From Cryptomeria japonica (lineage: Eukaryota; Streptophyta; Pinopsida; Cupressales; Cupressaceae), in contig NC_081408.1 in assembly GCF_030272615.1 (NCBI RefSeq), positions 405,985,389 to 406,049,388 of the forward strand: a stretch of DNA of 64,000 nt. Reading direction: 5' to 3'. Of the stretch, positions 10,167 through 21,186 are shown piece after piece. The notes under the pieces were generated by a model. The model had not been told where the DNA came from, made no database searches, and saw nothing but the letters and a program-made list of their open reading frames with translations. Both the position numbers and the translations under genes were made by a program. Every line of letters begins with the position of its first letter. Positions within the stretch are counted from its first letter, which is position 1.

Positions 10167-11150
10167 CTAGGCAAAGGTGTCCTTATATTCCGTGAATATC
10201 TTGAATGTAGTTGCCTTTAGTACGGGGTCCCAATCATCACCAACCAAGATGACCTTCAAGTTATCTTCATCACCACGATTTATCTTCTTTACACACTGCT
10301 TCTCATATTTTATTATCTTGTCTCTTACAAAGTGATGAGTGGCCATATCATTCAATTGTGCCACTCACTCCTTGTACTCCTCATACTCTAGGGGGGAAGG
10401 TAGCCTTCTCGACACCTTGATTGCCTTCTTCGGCCTCCCCAAGCTATAGCATCTTGCATTCGGGGTGGAATACTTCATAGTCATCCATTTGCCAATGGAA
10501 TAATCCATTTAGGGAACTCGTCTCATCTTTAGAGCACTCTTCTAGCTCCAGTACCCCTTCATTGTTTGGTTCCATGCCTTTCCTTCCTTCATCCATCCCC
10601 AACTCTTCATCTTCAGACTCTGATTCGAAGGATGCTAGTTCCTCGCTCACCGCCTAATTCCTCAAGTCAATGATGTACTTCCGCCCTTCACTCTTGATCG
10701 GGAGTGTGTTCCGCTTCGAATTATGTTTCACCTTGGCAATAGTTAGCCAACCCCTCCCAAGTAGTGCATTGTACACCTTGTTTTGCAGTGGGATAACTAT
10801 TAAGTCCAAGAAAAAGTATCGTGTCCCAATTATTACCTTTTATGCCATGAATGTTCCCCATAGCTTAATACCATGTTGGTCAGCACCACTAGGTGGAAGG
10901 TTGGTAGCCAAATTGTTGGCTTTCTAGGGCAATTCCAAGTTTCCTTCGATAGCACATTGACTCCTACGCCTCTGTTAATGATGGTATTTGTTAGCTTCCT
11001 CCCCATATTTCCATCTCGATAATGGTCGGCTTCCTCCCAATGGCCTAGTTACCTTCAAATGGTGGTCTCACCATTGCTTCCTCTTGTGACTTACCTTGTT
11101 TCCAGCCAATTGTGTCTTCACAAACTATATTACTGAGTGCCATTTTTTAT
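10167..11150 (-). pseudogene. Protease region and gag-pol linker of the old gypsy element
   Basis: Minus-strand frames contain the acidic linker with LNGLFHWQMDDYEVFHPECKML (10444-10650) and the segment ending VLKATTFKIFTEYKDTFA (10167-10364) that leads into RT. Around 10960-10985 the protease motif reads NRGVGVNVL instead of DGG, so the catalytic aspartate codon at 10974-10976 has become asparagine. Confidence 0.7.
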
Positions 11151-12500
11151 TGTGGAATAGTTTGTAGGTTTGTTACCTTTACAAGTATTGTTGTTTGCAG
11201 CACCTGTCATACTATATTCTTTTCAGACTTCGACCACAATGGAGTACTAGCGGCTTCAATGGAGACTCTTCTCTAATTCACCATGTCTTGTTCTACATTA
11301 GCTTTAGCTTCCTAAAGTCTCTCCTATGTACGAGGGTCTGGGTATATTGCCTTCTTTGTTTGTAACCTAGTGATCGCCATGACTTCCCCATTCAGTTCCT
11401 CCAGACCCAGCATATTCGCCCCTTTCTGCTTCAGGTTGTTAGCATCTTTGTGATTATCAAGCCCACACTGCTAACATATATGCCCGAGTTATTTTTGACC
11501 ACTTTGGCACTCTCGAGCAAAGTGACCCCATTCATTGCACTTCTGACATTGAATCATTGGTCTCCCCTTCGCATCATACTATATTCTCCTTGTTGGGTCA
11601 CTATTGTTATTGCTATTGTTGTAGCAGTTATTATTTCCTCAGCTGGTGCGGTATCTGCCAAGCGATGCATTGAAATTGGCAGGTGGTTTTGGTGGTCTGG
11701 TTGGTGGGTTTCTTGTCCTCCTTGAGCAAAGAGAACTTGTATGCTTCTTGTTTTTAGGCTGTACGGGCATCCCTTGATGAAATGTCCCAATACCTAACAG
11801 ATGTCACAAAACAATTTCTTTGAACAAGTCGTTTTTGTGTGACCTACTTTACAATTGATGCACCACATTTCTTTGTTTTCCTTGGGACTCTCTTTCTCAG
11901 CCTTCAATTCCTTCATCATGCACAACATATCCCGTCTCAAGGCTTGTACTGTCTTTGACTCATCGTCACTGATGTTGTCCATACTCTCGTTGTCGCTTGC
12001 TTTCTTCTTTTCCTGTGATGTTTTATTTTCACTTTCAATGTCCATTGCCCAATTGTAAGCATTGGCATACAAGGACGAAGTTACTAACTTCATTTTCTTC
12101 CTCAAGGAGGGAACCAATCCCTTGATGAACCACCTTTTCTTCAACCCATCAGTTGGTTGGTTCTCCATCTTACCCAACAACTCCTTGAGCCTCTAATTGT
12201 AAGCTCGCGAATTCTCATACTTCCCTTGTTTGGTGTTATAAATTTCAGCAACAATCTCATTATCATCCCTTAGGAGTATAAATTCTTCCTAGAACAGCTT
12301 CTTCAGCCTTTCCCAAGATTCTCTATGTTCTGAGAACCAGTTGATGGCTATCCCATATTGCGGGGAATGCCCTTAACCAATAGTCTTTATCAATCTAACT
12401 GCTTGCCAACCAGATAGTTTCACATGTCTTACAATGCCTTATGGAATCCTTTGATCCATTCCTCGTAAACTTGGGAATTTTATGCCCATCAACACTTGTA
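11150..12500 (-). pseudogene. gag remnant of the old gypsy element
   Basis: The frame at 11794-12180 reads LGKMENQPTDGLKKRWFIKG, SLRKKMKLVTSSLYANAYNW and AMDIESENKT, then CINCKVGHTKTTC. Further zinc-knuckle remnants follow at about 11450-11800. Towards 12500 come phrases matching the TLRGVAIDWYSDLD region of other gags in the window. Multiple frameshifts are present. Confidence 0.75.
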
Positions 12501-13169
12501 CTCACCAAGGGGGTCACCATCATTCTCAATTAGTATATACCTCCTGCCCAAGACCTGATTGAACTATTTTTCTCTCGACATTCTGGTGCTACACTTGCAC
12601 TCTTGGCCATGTGCAAGTGCTTTACATACCCATCGTTGGCATCCTTTGCACCTTGGTTACCTTCCTCGTTTCTCAACTCCCTCCATAAGATCTTTGACTC
12701 GAGCCCCCTATTCTCGGTTCCTCTACTATAGATAGGTTCTCGATGAGGTGCAGGTTATTCTCAAATATTTTGGCAGCCTTGTTCTCAAGGTTCCTTCATC
12801 CTCTTCGTCGCATACCAACTGTATGGACAGATCACATTCTACAAACTCAATCTCGAAGTCCTCTTCGTCCAATACTAACTATACGGACTAGCACTAGTTG
12901 TTTGCTTGGTCAACAAGATCTTCATTTACTTCGTCAAACAGTGATAGTTTTTTGGCAATTTCTCCTACTCGCTCCACATATGACGTGTTGTGCCTCCGCC
13001 ATTGAATGCTTTTTGTCTCTCCCTACTACGGCTTTGGCTGACACTTTTACTTTTACTTCTTGCTGGCCTCTACAATTCCTCAACGATTCTCTGTAACTGT
13101 TGTCATAATTCACTTTTCTCTTTAAGTCGAAGAGATCTTCTCACCAATCCATCAACCTCCTTTCGATTG
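12501..13169 (-). pseudogene. Degenerate gag N-terminal region adjoining the hAT insertion
   Basis: No continuous frame is left. The position between the hAT insertion and the gag core, and weak helical, charged phrases on the minus strand, suggest the former gag N-terminal part. The sequence resumes beyond the hAT at 17247. Assignment is mostly by context. Confidence 0.45.
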
Positions 13170-13177
13170 TTTACAAT
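13170..13177. repeat. hAT target-site duplication TTTACAAT (left)
   Basis: TTTACAAT precedes CAGAGATCGG at 13178 and recurs at 17239-17246 right after ...TTTCTTTG. An 8-bp duplication is diagnostic of the hAT superfamily. Confidence 0.9.
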
Positions 13178-13189
13178 CAGAGATCGGAA

Positions 13190-13350
13190 AATCTCGCCAA
13201 ACTCGGCGAGTCCGAGTCCGAGTTATGCCCCTCAAGTCTGGCGAGCTCGGACTCGGACTCGTTCGAGTCCAGGGGGCGAACTCACTAGACTCGCCAAGTT
13301 GGAGAGTTTGGCATAAACTCGCCAAACTCGGCGAGTCCCGTGCTTGGGAC
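13190..13350. repeat. hAT 5' subterminal repeat zone (CTCGGCGAG words)
   Basis: Multiple copies of ACTCGGCGAGTCC, GAGTCCGAG and CTCGCCAA occur in both orientations within 160 bp of the left end. The same vocabulary appears at 17120-17230, 36285-36365, 57465-57550 and 58655-58835. Confidence 0.75.
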
Positions 13351-13997
13351 TCGGCAGGCAGCAAGGCCCAAAAAAGGCAAAAAAAAAAAGCAATTTTTTA
13401 AATTTTTTTAACTTCTTTTTTTTTATGTTATTTATCCTCCAACCATAAAAGTGAACTTCATTTCATTCATTTGGAAAAATAGGAGGAGAAAAGTGAGTTG
13501 TAAAGAAAAACAAGGGTGCATTGAAGAAAAACCAGCAAGGAGGAAGCTCAAGATTTCTTCCATTTATCACATTGGGGCTGCATTGTGTTTGGATTTGGTG
13601 CATCAAGAGTTGGATAGGAAGAGTTTGCAGCTCATTTCAAGCTTCTTGTAAAAGGTAAGATTGTTATTTTGAATATTTTTTTGTTTCTTGTATGCAAAAA
13701 TTCCATTTTCTATTCATTTATTTTGAAAGTTTTACATTTTCTTCCAAAATCTTTTGTATGTTTGTATGTTTGTATGTAGTATGTAGTATGTAGTATGTAG
13801 TTGTACTATGTAGGGTTTGTAAATTTTTTTTGTTAAAAAGTTACAATTTAAAAAAAAAAAAAAAAAAAAATTTACAAACCCTACCTTAGTTTTTTTTAAT
13901 GTATGTATTAATTTCATTTTGTATTTGTAATGTTTTATTGCAGCAAACTTCACTTTATTATTTGCCTCAACTTCAAGTTTCACAAAACTATCCTACA

Positions 13998-16839
13998 ATG
14001 TCTACTTCAGCTTCTAGACCCCCCATTAGAAAGGACCTTGCTTGGAAATATCATGAGGATTTTCCACGGCAAGGAAAGGGGCAAACAAAATGTACATTTT
14101 GCAAAACAATATTCCATGGAGGTATATAATATATATAGACTGAAATACCATATTTCTGGTGGGCATGGACATGATGCCGAACCATGCCTAAAGGCACTCC
14201 TTGAGGCCGTACGTGATTGTTATGTAATGGTTGAGGAAGTTGAAAGGAAAATGAAACAAAAGGAGGATCGAGCGGCCATTGGGAGAGAGGCAACTTTAGG
14301 AAGAGGGACACAGTTAGGTTGTGTTGGAGGCCCTTCTTCCTTACCTCCATATCGTCCCACTCGTTTTGCTACTGCTAGTGTTGGTGCTTCCGCTTCTACT
14401 TCTGTAAGGGGTAGTGCCACTGCCACTTCTCATGGTCCTAGCACTAGTAGTTGTAGTGGGAGTGTTAGCATTGGACCTAGGATTCGTAAATCTAGGCTGG
14501 ATACCTTCTTTGTGCCTCGCACTACTCCTGGGTCCCAACAATCGCTTGAGGGCATGGGTTGGAACAAGGAGGTCCATGATGCCGCTAAAATGGCAGTTGG
14601 CAGGTTTTGGCTCTACGGCAGTGTTCCATTCTTTACAGCCACGTGAATGTTTTATGTTTGATTGTTTTAATTTTTATACTTTGATTCTTCGTTTTATTTG
14701 TTCTCATACATACTACATAGTACATAGTACATACTTAGCTTATCTCATTGAATTTATTTGTGACAGGTCTCCTTATTGGCAAGAAATGGTTGATGCTCTT
14801 ACCATATGCGGGGCGGGGTTCAAAGCCCCTTCTAAGTCTAATTTGAGGGGACCCATTTTGACTCAATTGGTGAATGATGTGAAGAAGGAATCAGGTGAAC
14901 AACGCCAGATATGGAGCACTAAAGGTTGCACCATCATGACTAATGGTTGGATGGATAGGAGAAATAGAACTCTCCTTAATTTTCTTGTTTCTTCCGCAGG
15001 TGATTGATTAATTTTAGTTTCATTTAGTCTTTAACTTTTTATTTTTTATTTAATGGTTTATTGAATGATCATTGATCTTGTTTTATTTTTTTATTTCAGG
15101 GGGCACCGTTTTCATCAAGTCCATTGATGTCTTTGCCCATTGCAAGAATGCCACCTACCTATGTGAGCAGATAGAGGAGGTGATTGATGAGGTGGGTGAG
15201 GAGAACGTGGTACAGGTGGTGTAACTTCATTAATTACAATGCAACAAATTATGTTGCTGCAAGTAGACTATTGATGGAGAGGCACCCATCTATAGTTTGG
15301 ACTCCATGTGTTGCCCATTGCATTGACCTCATGTTGGAGGATATTGGAAAACTCCCATGGGTCAAGAGATGTGTAGAAAGGGCGCGAAATGTGTACAAAT
15401 TTGTATATAATCATTCATGGGTGTTAGCTCTTATGAGACAATACACAGAGCAGAAGGAGTTAGCTCGTCTAGGAATCACAAGATTTGCCACAAACTTCAT
15501 CACATTGCAGTCCATGCTTCGCTCTAAGTCGGCCTTGAGCCGTATGAATGTTGGTGACGAGTGGTCTTCCTCATCCTATGCTACCACCCCTACAGGGAAA
15601 GATATGGCAGACTGCATTTTTGATGAGCGCGACTTTTGGGTCCCTTGTGATGAGATAGTGAAGGTAAATTTTTTATAATTTCTACAATTTAACTTTTTGT
15701 TTTATAACTTATTAAATATATTCTCTTATTTGCTCATTTTTCTAAATTACACAATATTTTCAATTTTGCAGTTTGTTAAGCCCTTGGTGGTTTTGTTGCG
15801 AGTTGCGGATGGAGAAAAGCCCGCAATGGGCTACATATATGAGGGCATGGATAGGGCGAAGGAGGGCATCAAATCTGTCTATGAAGGAGATGAGAGCAAG
15901 TATGGTCCCATTTGGGAGATCATTGATAGGAGATGGCATCATCAGCTTCATAGGCCCATCCATGCAACAACCTATTATCTGAATCCAGCATTCCATTTTA
16001 TCCCTTCTTTCAAGGCTGATGTGGAGGTCTTTAATGGGCTATACTCGGTCATGGAGAAGATGGCACCTGCTGGTACTACTCAGATAGAGCTTATTCGAGA
16101 GCTACAGTTGTTCTCAAATGCACAAGGGGAGACCTTCTCTCGTCCTATCACCAAAGACAGTAGGACAACTATGATGCCAAGTAAAAATAAATTGTAAGGC
16201 TTAATTTTAGTTTTATTGTATATTGTTAAATGAGTTCATGAGTGAGACTGATTTTATTTATTTTTCTCATTTCAAACTCAGATAACTGGTGGAGCTTTTT
16301 TGGCCCAATGACACCAAATATTCAGAAGTTGGCCATTCGCATCTTGAGCCAACCATGCAGCGCATCTGGTTGTGAGCGCAATTGGAGTGTGTTTGAGCAC
16401 ATACACTCCAAGAGGCACAATAGATTATCTGTGGAGAAGATGAATGATCTCGTCTTTGTTCACTACAACCTCCGCCTAAGAATGAGAAAGAATGCATTAG
16501 TTGACATCTCTCCTATCAGTCTAGATGAGGTTGATCCTAATGCAGAGTGGGCCATTGAGACAGATCTTGCTGCTGTCTTTAGTGATGATGACACTGATTG
16601 GATCGACCAGGTAGATATAGAGGCTGAGTCTGTAGCCATGGCAGAGGAGGAGCGGAGAGCACGAGCAGAGACAGGAGATTCAGAGGCAGATACTGATAGT
16701 GACACTGATGTTCCTGATGTTGGTGAGCATGGCATAGTGTCACAGGGAGTGGCTATGGCTGCCAAATCATCGAGGACCTACCTTAAATGCCTTCGTAGGG
16801 GGCCGAGGCCAGAGGGTGCATGCTCCTCTGAGCCATAGG
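13998..16839 (+). pseudogene. hAT transposase gene with frameshifts
   Basis: I read exons at about 13998-14642, 14767-14999, 15100-15663, 15772-16193 and 16282-16839, with GT...AG introns. The BED-type finger has KYHEDFP, CTFCKTIFHGG and a downstream H...H (ISGGHGHDAEPC). The centre carries WSTKGCTIMTNGWMDRRNRT and TPCVAHCIDLMLEDIGK, and the C-terminus has the dimerisation signature LSQPCSASGCERNWSVFEHI. A TA-rich insertion at about 14122-14135 and a roughly 10-bp disruption near 15222 break the frame, and the join between the last two exons is not cleanly in frame. The tail is acidic (EADTDSDTDVPD). Ac/hAT-type cut-and-paste transposition is the family's role. Confidence 0.88.
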
Positions 16840-17238
16840 CTTGTAGTTGTATTTACCTTTGGTATTTGTGTGGAACATTTGATGATGACATGGATTTTTT
16901 ATTCCATGAGTTTTGTAATATTGTATACATTTGACAATATTTATATATCTATGTTTGTTATTTCCTTCAGCTACAATTTGCGTTTATGCTTATGTGATTG
17001 ATGTATACTTGTGTATGTAATCAAATGAGCCGAGTTTGATGATGTTATTGTGTCTTTAAGGTGTATTCAATAAAGGGTGCATGAAACAATTTTTAAATCT
17101 TTAAAAATATCTAAATTTCTTGAGTTTTTCACTTTCTCGAGTCCAGACGAGTCTAAAGCCAAGTCTGACTCTGAGTCCCGAGTCCAAGTCCGGGTCGGCC
17201 TTGCCGAGTCCAAGCCGAGTCCGAGTCTCGTTTCTTTG

Positions 17239-17246
17239 TTTACAAT
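17239..17246. repeat. hAT target-site duplication TTTACAAT (right)
   Basis: Perfect match to 13170-13177. Confidence 0.9.
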
Positions 17247-17705
17247 ACATGTTTTGTCCATATTTGGTCATAGGGGCATTAATTGCTGGAGGTACAACAT
17301 TTGCTTCTATCATGCTCTTCTTCCTTGCTCCGGTTCCTTTCCTCGTACAGTTGTAGTATCTGCTATCGACGTTCCTCTCGGTCCTTTTCCTCCCAAAGAT
17401 CTCAAAGGGAAATGAAGTTACATGCCAACAACCTTGGTAGTCTTTACAAGAGATGGTTGATCGCGTCGTTCACTGTCAAGCTATCTCAAATGGCGCTCTC
17501 AAGGACCTCTCACTAGAGACTTGCCCTTCAAACGTACTAGTTGACAAACATTCCCACAAGTATACCGAGGCCTGTATCAATTCACCATCAATGTGTTTTC
17601 TTCTTGCTCAAATATTTCGAGTTCTACAATTGTTCGGCCCATTACATTGCCATATTGCTTGTTGTCGTACTACCTCTTTGTGGCTTAGATCTCTAGGCTT
17701 CGTAT
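17247..17705 (-). pseudogene. gag N-terminal/leader remnant of the old gypsy element
   Basis: Minus-strand phrases such as EVLESAI, LLPRLL and LQLYEE resemble the 113-codon leader frame of the younger element at 46554 (ALEVSPAVNRLMNH, RRQQILQRYEEN). No open frame survives. Confidence 0.5.
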
Positions 17706-17722
17706 CAGCAATGACACCAAAA
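17706..17722 (-). other. Primer-binding site of the old gypsy element
   Basis: TTTTGGTGTCATTGCTG on the minus strand directly follows the LTR terminus, matching the class of sequence at 8882-8897 with a few substitutions. Confidence 0.6.
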
Positions 17723-18081
17723 TGTTTACTCCTGTAGGCTGATATTAATTATCATACAGAGTAAACAGAGATATCATCTACAAAACATAAAATAACAGAG
17801 TATAACAATGTCAAGTACAAGAGAGGTTCAAAAAGATGTATCATTCATTACCCTATTCAATGTGTACAATAATCAACTGGTTCCCGACACAACAAAATGA
17901 GTACAATAAATACTATCTCGTGGCTGGTTTAGATTACCAACCGCGAGGAACTGCCAAACCCAACTACTTGTCAGGAACAAATGACAACATTACATAACAT
18001 AGCCAACTAATATTTACACAGTTAACACTTTCGCTAACATAATATTTATTGACAAACACTTGGCATAAACTACCGACTACA
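17723..18081 (-). repeat. 5' LTR of the old gypsy element
   Basis: Plus-strand termini are TGTTTACTCCTG and ACCGACTACA, matching the TGTTTAC...ACTACA style of the LTRs at 4520 and 8898. The PBS lies on the low-coordinate side, so the element reads leftward. It interrupts the PDS5-like sequence, which runs up to 18082. Confidence 0.7.
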
Positions 18082-18084
18082 CCC

Positions 18085-19213
18085 AACCCAATTCTTCATC
18101 ATATTTAGGTGCCAATACACCTAGATCCCATGGACTTGGGGGCTGATTACTTTGTTTAGAGAAAATGTGTTCAATGTGTGCCTCATGAAAAGTGGACTTC
18201 CCAAATAAATCACATTCCAACTCAAAGAGATTGAAACTATCACAAATACTCTTTAGGGAGCCAATCTAATACATACATGAATTACCATCATTGTAAATAG
18301 ATAGCAAATCCTCATCATAAGCTGTTTTGGAAGTTTTAACCTGCTCTTTTTCATCAACTTAATCATTAATGTCATCAACTTCATTGGAGAGGTCTCAATA
18401 TGTACCCAAGGTTGCAGTTTTGTATTTTCACTCATGCACAATCACATCAACCGTATTTGCATGCACTTCTACGGAGTCATTTTGGGCTTCTGTTATAAAT
18501 TCATCATGTGGTAAGTCATTTTCTTCATCAACATTTCCTGACCTACTCCTCATTACCCAAGTAAGGTAGAGGCTTCTCCTCACATTGTTTCAAAGCACTG
18601 TTGACCAAATCATATGCAGCTGAAGTAACCTGCTCTTGCTTCAAAACAGACTCTAACATAGATAAAATGGGTTGGGAGATAGTACCATTTTCATTACTGA
18701 TTAAGGCAATAATGGTTCTCATGCATACAGGGATAGTTTCTTCATGATCCTTATTGATAGAAGCTATTAAATGCTGAAACATTTGAAGATGAGATCATCA
18801 CAGTCTAAATCAATCAAGAGAACACATCTTAGCCATCAATTCTAAATCCTTTGCCCTCTTATCGAAAGAAGGGCTCCTGGAATCACCTAAACCATGAAAA
18901 TTGTCAATCATCAGTTGTAGCGTCTCCCTCAATATGTTACCATTGTATGGTGCTCTAGGAGCTGAAATTCTCATAATTTTAATGAGACAAGTAGTGACTG
19001 CAATTCTCACATCTTCAGCTAGATGCCTCGTAATGTGGGACTTAACTAATGCAACCAATGGTCCCTCCTTTGCCCATTTCAAAACTTCAAAATCTGATTG
19101 GTCCAATTTTGACAAATACATTTCCATTTCTTCCAACCTGTTAAGAACATTCTTTGATGAATATCAAGACCCAAGTTTATTTCCCGAAGCATAGAGCATA
19201 CTACTCACATCCA
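18085..19213 (-). pseudogene. Captured PDS5-like cohesin-cofactor fragment
   Basis: From an ATG at about 19213 the minus strand reads MDVSSMLYASGNKLGS, a stop, then YSSKNVLNRLEEMEMYLSKL. Next come LVALVKSHITRHLAEDVRIA, VTTCLIKIMRISAPRAPYNG and FDKRAKDLELMAKM, then in a shifted frame MFQHLIASINKDHEETIPVC and VLKQEQVTSAAYDLVNSALK. This HEAT-rich pattern matches the N-terminal region of plant PDS5 proteins, which regulate cohesin. A coding-like acidic segment in another frame (NVDEENDLPHDEFITEAQND) continues to the LTR at 18081. Frameshifts lie near 18530 and 18790. No introns are visible over about 1.1 kb, which suggests a spliced-RNA origin. Its position just inside a PBS places it where gag would be. 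Confidence 0.75.
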
Positions 19214-19319
19214 TTACTTTCAGTGAATATTGAGACTTAATAACTCTGAACGATTTTCTGAATTGTTCTATTACACTGAAATCAACTATCAACAAACTCT
19301 TAGGCTGGCAGGTTCTTCT

Positions 19320-19332
19320 GCTCTGATGCCAC
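19320..19332 (-). other. Primer-binding site, initiator-Met tRNA type
   Basis: GTGGCATCAGAGC on the minus strand follows the LTR terminus ...CCTTACA. It differs by one base from the common plant PBS TGGTATCAGAGC. It marks the internal side of the LTR at 19333. Confidence 0.75.
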
Positions 19333-21186
19333 TGTAAGGTCCCATGCCAAGATAATAGATCAACTATTAAATTTTTTATTTTTAGTGAATTGACATTTCA
19401 TCAAACACCTTGCATTTAACTCCTCTTAACAATATTTTCCGATTGTTTGGTTAAGGAATGTCTTAAAATGTAGATATGAACAGGATTCACATAATTCTGC
19501 ACCGCCCAAAATATAGAAAGAGCATGAACATTTAATCAAACAGTTTGCATCGATTCATTGTATTGTTGTTACAGGGATATACACCTCAAAATTGACATGA
19601 AACAGTCATAGGAAATTTCTAAATACCTTCTACTTTTCTGTTATGAAAATTGAAATACACAAAAACATAATATAGAAGACAAACTTCAAATATTATGGCG
19701 AAAAGGCAGGTTCTGCTTAAAATGGACTCCAATAGCTCACGTGGGCCTCCTCCTTTACTGATTGGTCAGGTTAATATAGTCCTAAAAGCCTTCAAACTCT
19801 TCCCATAAAGTGGTCCTACTTTCTCTTTTTCTCCTTTTCACAACACCGAAAGTACTAAGTAATAGGTAGAGAGTCCATGTAAATTCAAACTCTGCCTTCC
19901 AAAAGTTTAACCCAACACAAAGATCTCCCATATCACTTTATCAAATGCCTTTGCTTTTGTTTGACTTCACACTTCTTTTGTTGTAGTACGGCAGGTATAA
20001 AAGAGTCCTAAATGAATTAAGACTCTTCAGAAAATAGTCTTTTTACAACATACAATTCCCTTCAAGCCTCCCAATAGGCTGGCAGCTGCTTATTTTATTT
20101 TTTCTAAACTTCCCTAGGCTGACAGGTAGATAAAGTATCCCACAAACCCCTTTACAATATCCAAAAACTCTTTTTTAGAAGGTTGCATAAGGTTATAGGA
20201 AGGTGTTCAAGCCCCAAATCGTCAACGATTCCCTTTTTGGGGTAATATCACTTGTACAGCTCTTGATTTGGCTAATAAAGTGGTTCAGCTAGAATTTGAG
20301 TCTCTTCCAAGCATATCAAGTCTCCTTGGATTTGACTAAACAAGAAAGCATCAATTGTCCAAGAAACTAAAACCTCTATGACCAATCCAAAAACTCTAAT
20401 TTTCTGTAAGTCTCTGCAAAAAAATCGATCTTCCACACAAGGACATTCACTTGCAAAAATCTCCTTTCCATTCAAGTGGAGACTCTAAACAAGTCTCACT
20501 ACGTCAACCAAGGAGAATCTTCCACCACCATGGCTAATCTTCTCCGAGAGGGTTTTCATCCTCCAATGAGATGAACCAACTTCAATCACAAAAACCCCAA
20601 AGGTTTCACCAAAGGGATATCAAATAATCTGTATAATTCAAATTAGTTCACAAAAACTCCCCTATAACCTCTCCAAGAACTTTCCAAAAAATATAATGTA
20701 AAATCACTTTATTATTTAAATAAGTCCTATTACTCCAAAAAGTGATTTAATGCAATATTTAAATATTCCTAATAGTTAGGTCACTTAATCAACATCCAAC
20801 ATTTGAAATTTTTCAATTCTCATTTCCACGAGCTATTATACTAAGGATCTTTTTAATTATTTTAAAAAAATTATGCAACTAGCTCAATATTACACCTAGG
20901 TTGCAGAAATAGTTGGGAAGCATTATAATCGAAATCTGACTACACTAGAGTGATACCGATGAAGAATAATGAAAATTGGGGCTGACTGGGTGACTTACTA
21001 TAAATAGATGCTCTCTCCAAAAATTTAGCACACTGAAAAACGTAATTCACTTCAAAAAGTGGCATAGCAGTCCTCTAGATCGACTAAGCTCATCGCCAAC
21101 ATCAAACATCTTCTCCAACAAGGTTGATGGTCACCGAGAAAGCTGAAGCCAACTACAATACTAAAGTGAACAAAAAATGGCATTAT
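19333..21186 (-). repeat. 5' LTR of the PDS5-carrying element
   Basis: It begins TGTAAGGTCCC on the plus strand next to the PBS. The stretch from about 20620 to 21186 is a diverged direct copy of 1-581. The outer end near GGCATTAT is eroded, so no target duplication could be read. At about 1.85 kb it is long, as in several plant chromoviruses. Confidence 0.65.

Larger units (their letters stand above)
13178..17238 (+). mobile_element. hAT DNA transposon, 4061 bp, transposase frameshifted
   Basis: The ends begin CAGAGA and, on the other strand, CAAAGA, a short imperfect terminal inverted repeat of CARAGA type. They are flanked by a perfect 8-bp duplication. Both subterminal zones (13190-13350 and 17120-17230) are dense in CGAGT/ACTCG and CTCGGCGAG words, as expected for transposase-binding regions. 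A multi-exon transposase gene with BED zinc finger, central DUF659-like domain and C-terminal hAT dimerisation domain lies between. The ends look intact while the coding region has at least two frame disruptions, so it is probably mobile only with help in trans, if at all. Confidence 0.92.
2372..18081 (-). mobile_element. Old Ty3/gypsy LTR retrotransposon, interrupted by a hAT and by a second gypsy element
   Basis: Reading on the minus strand from 18081 there is a 5' LTR, a primer-binding site, gag N-terminal remnants, gag with zinc knuckles, protease, reverse transcriptase, RNase H and integrase in canonical Ty3/gypsy order. No chromodomain is visible at the pol end, which with the RT and integrase motifs suggests the Tat/Athila side of the family rather than a chromovirus; this is tentative. 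Frameshifts and stops occur throughout. The hAT at 13178-17238 splits the gag region. The gypsy element at 4520-9244 splits RNase H. No 3' LTR was found left of 2372, so its left boundary and target duplication cannot be stated. Confidence 0.75.

Noticed and set aside
19320-19332. tRNA gene near TGGCATCAGAGC
   Set aside because: The 12-13 bp match is the primer-binding site of an LTR element; no cloverleaf can be folded around it.
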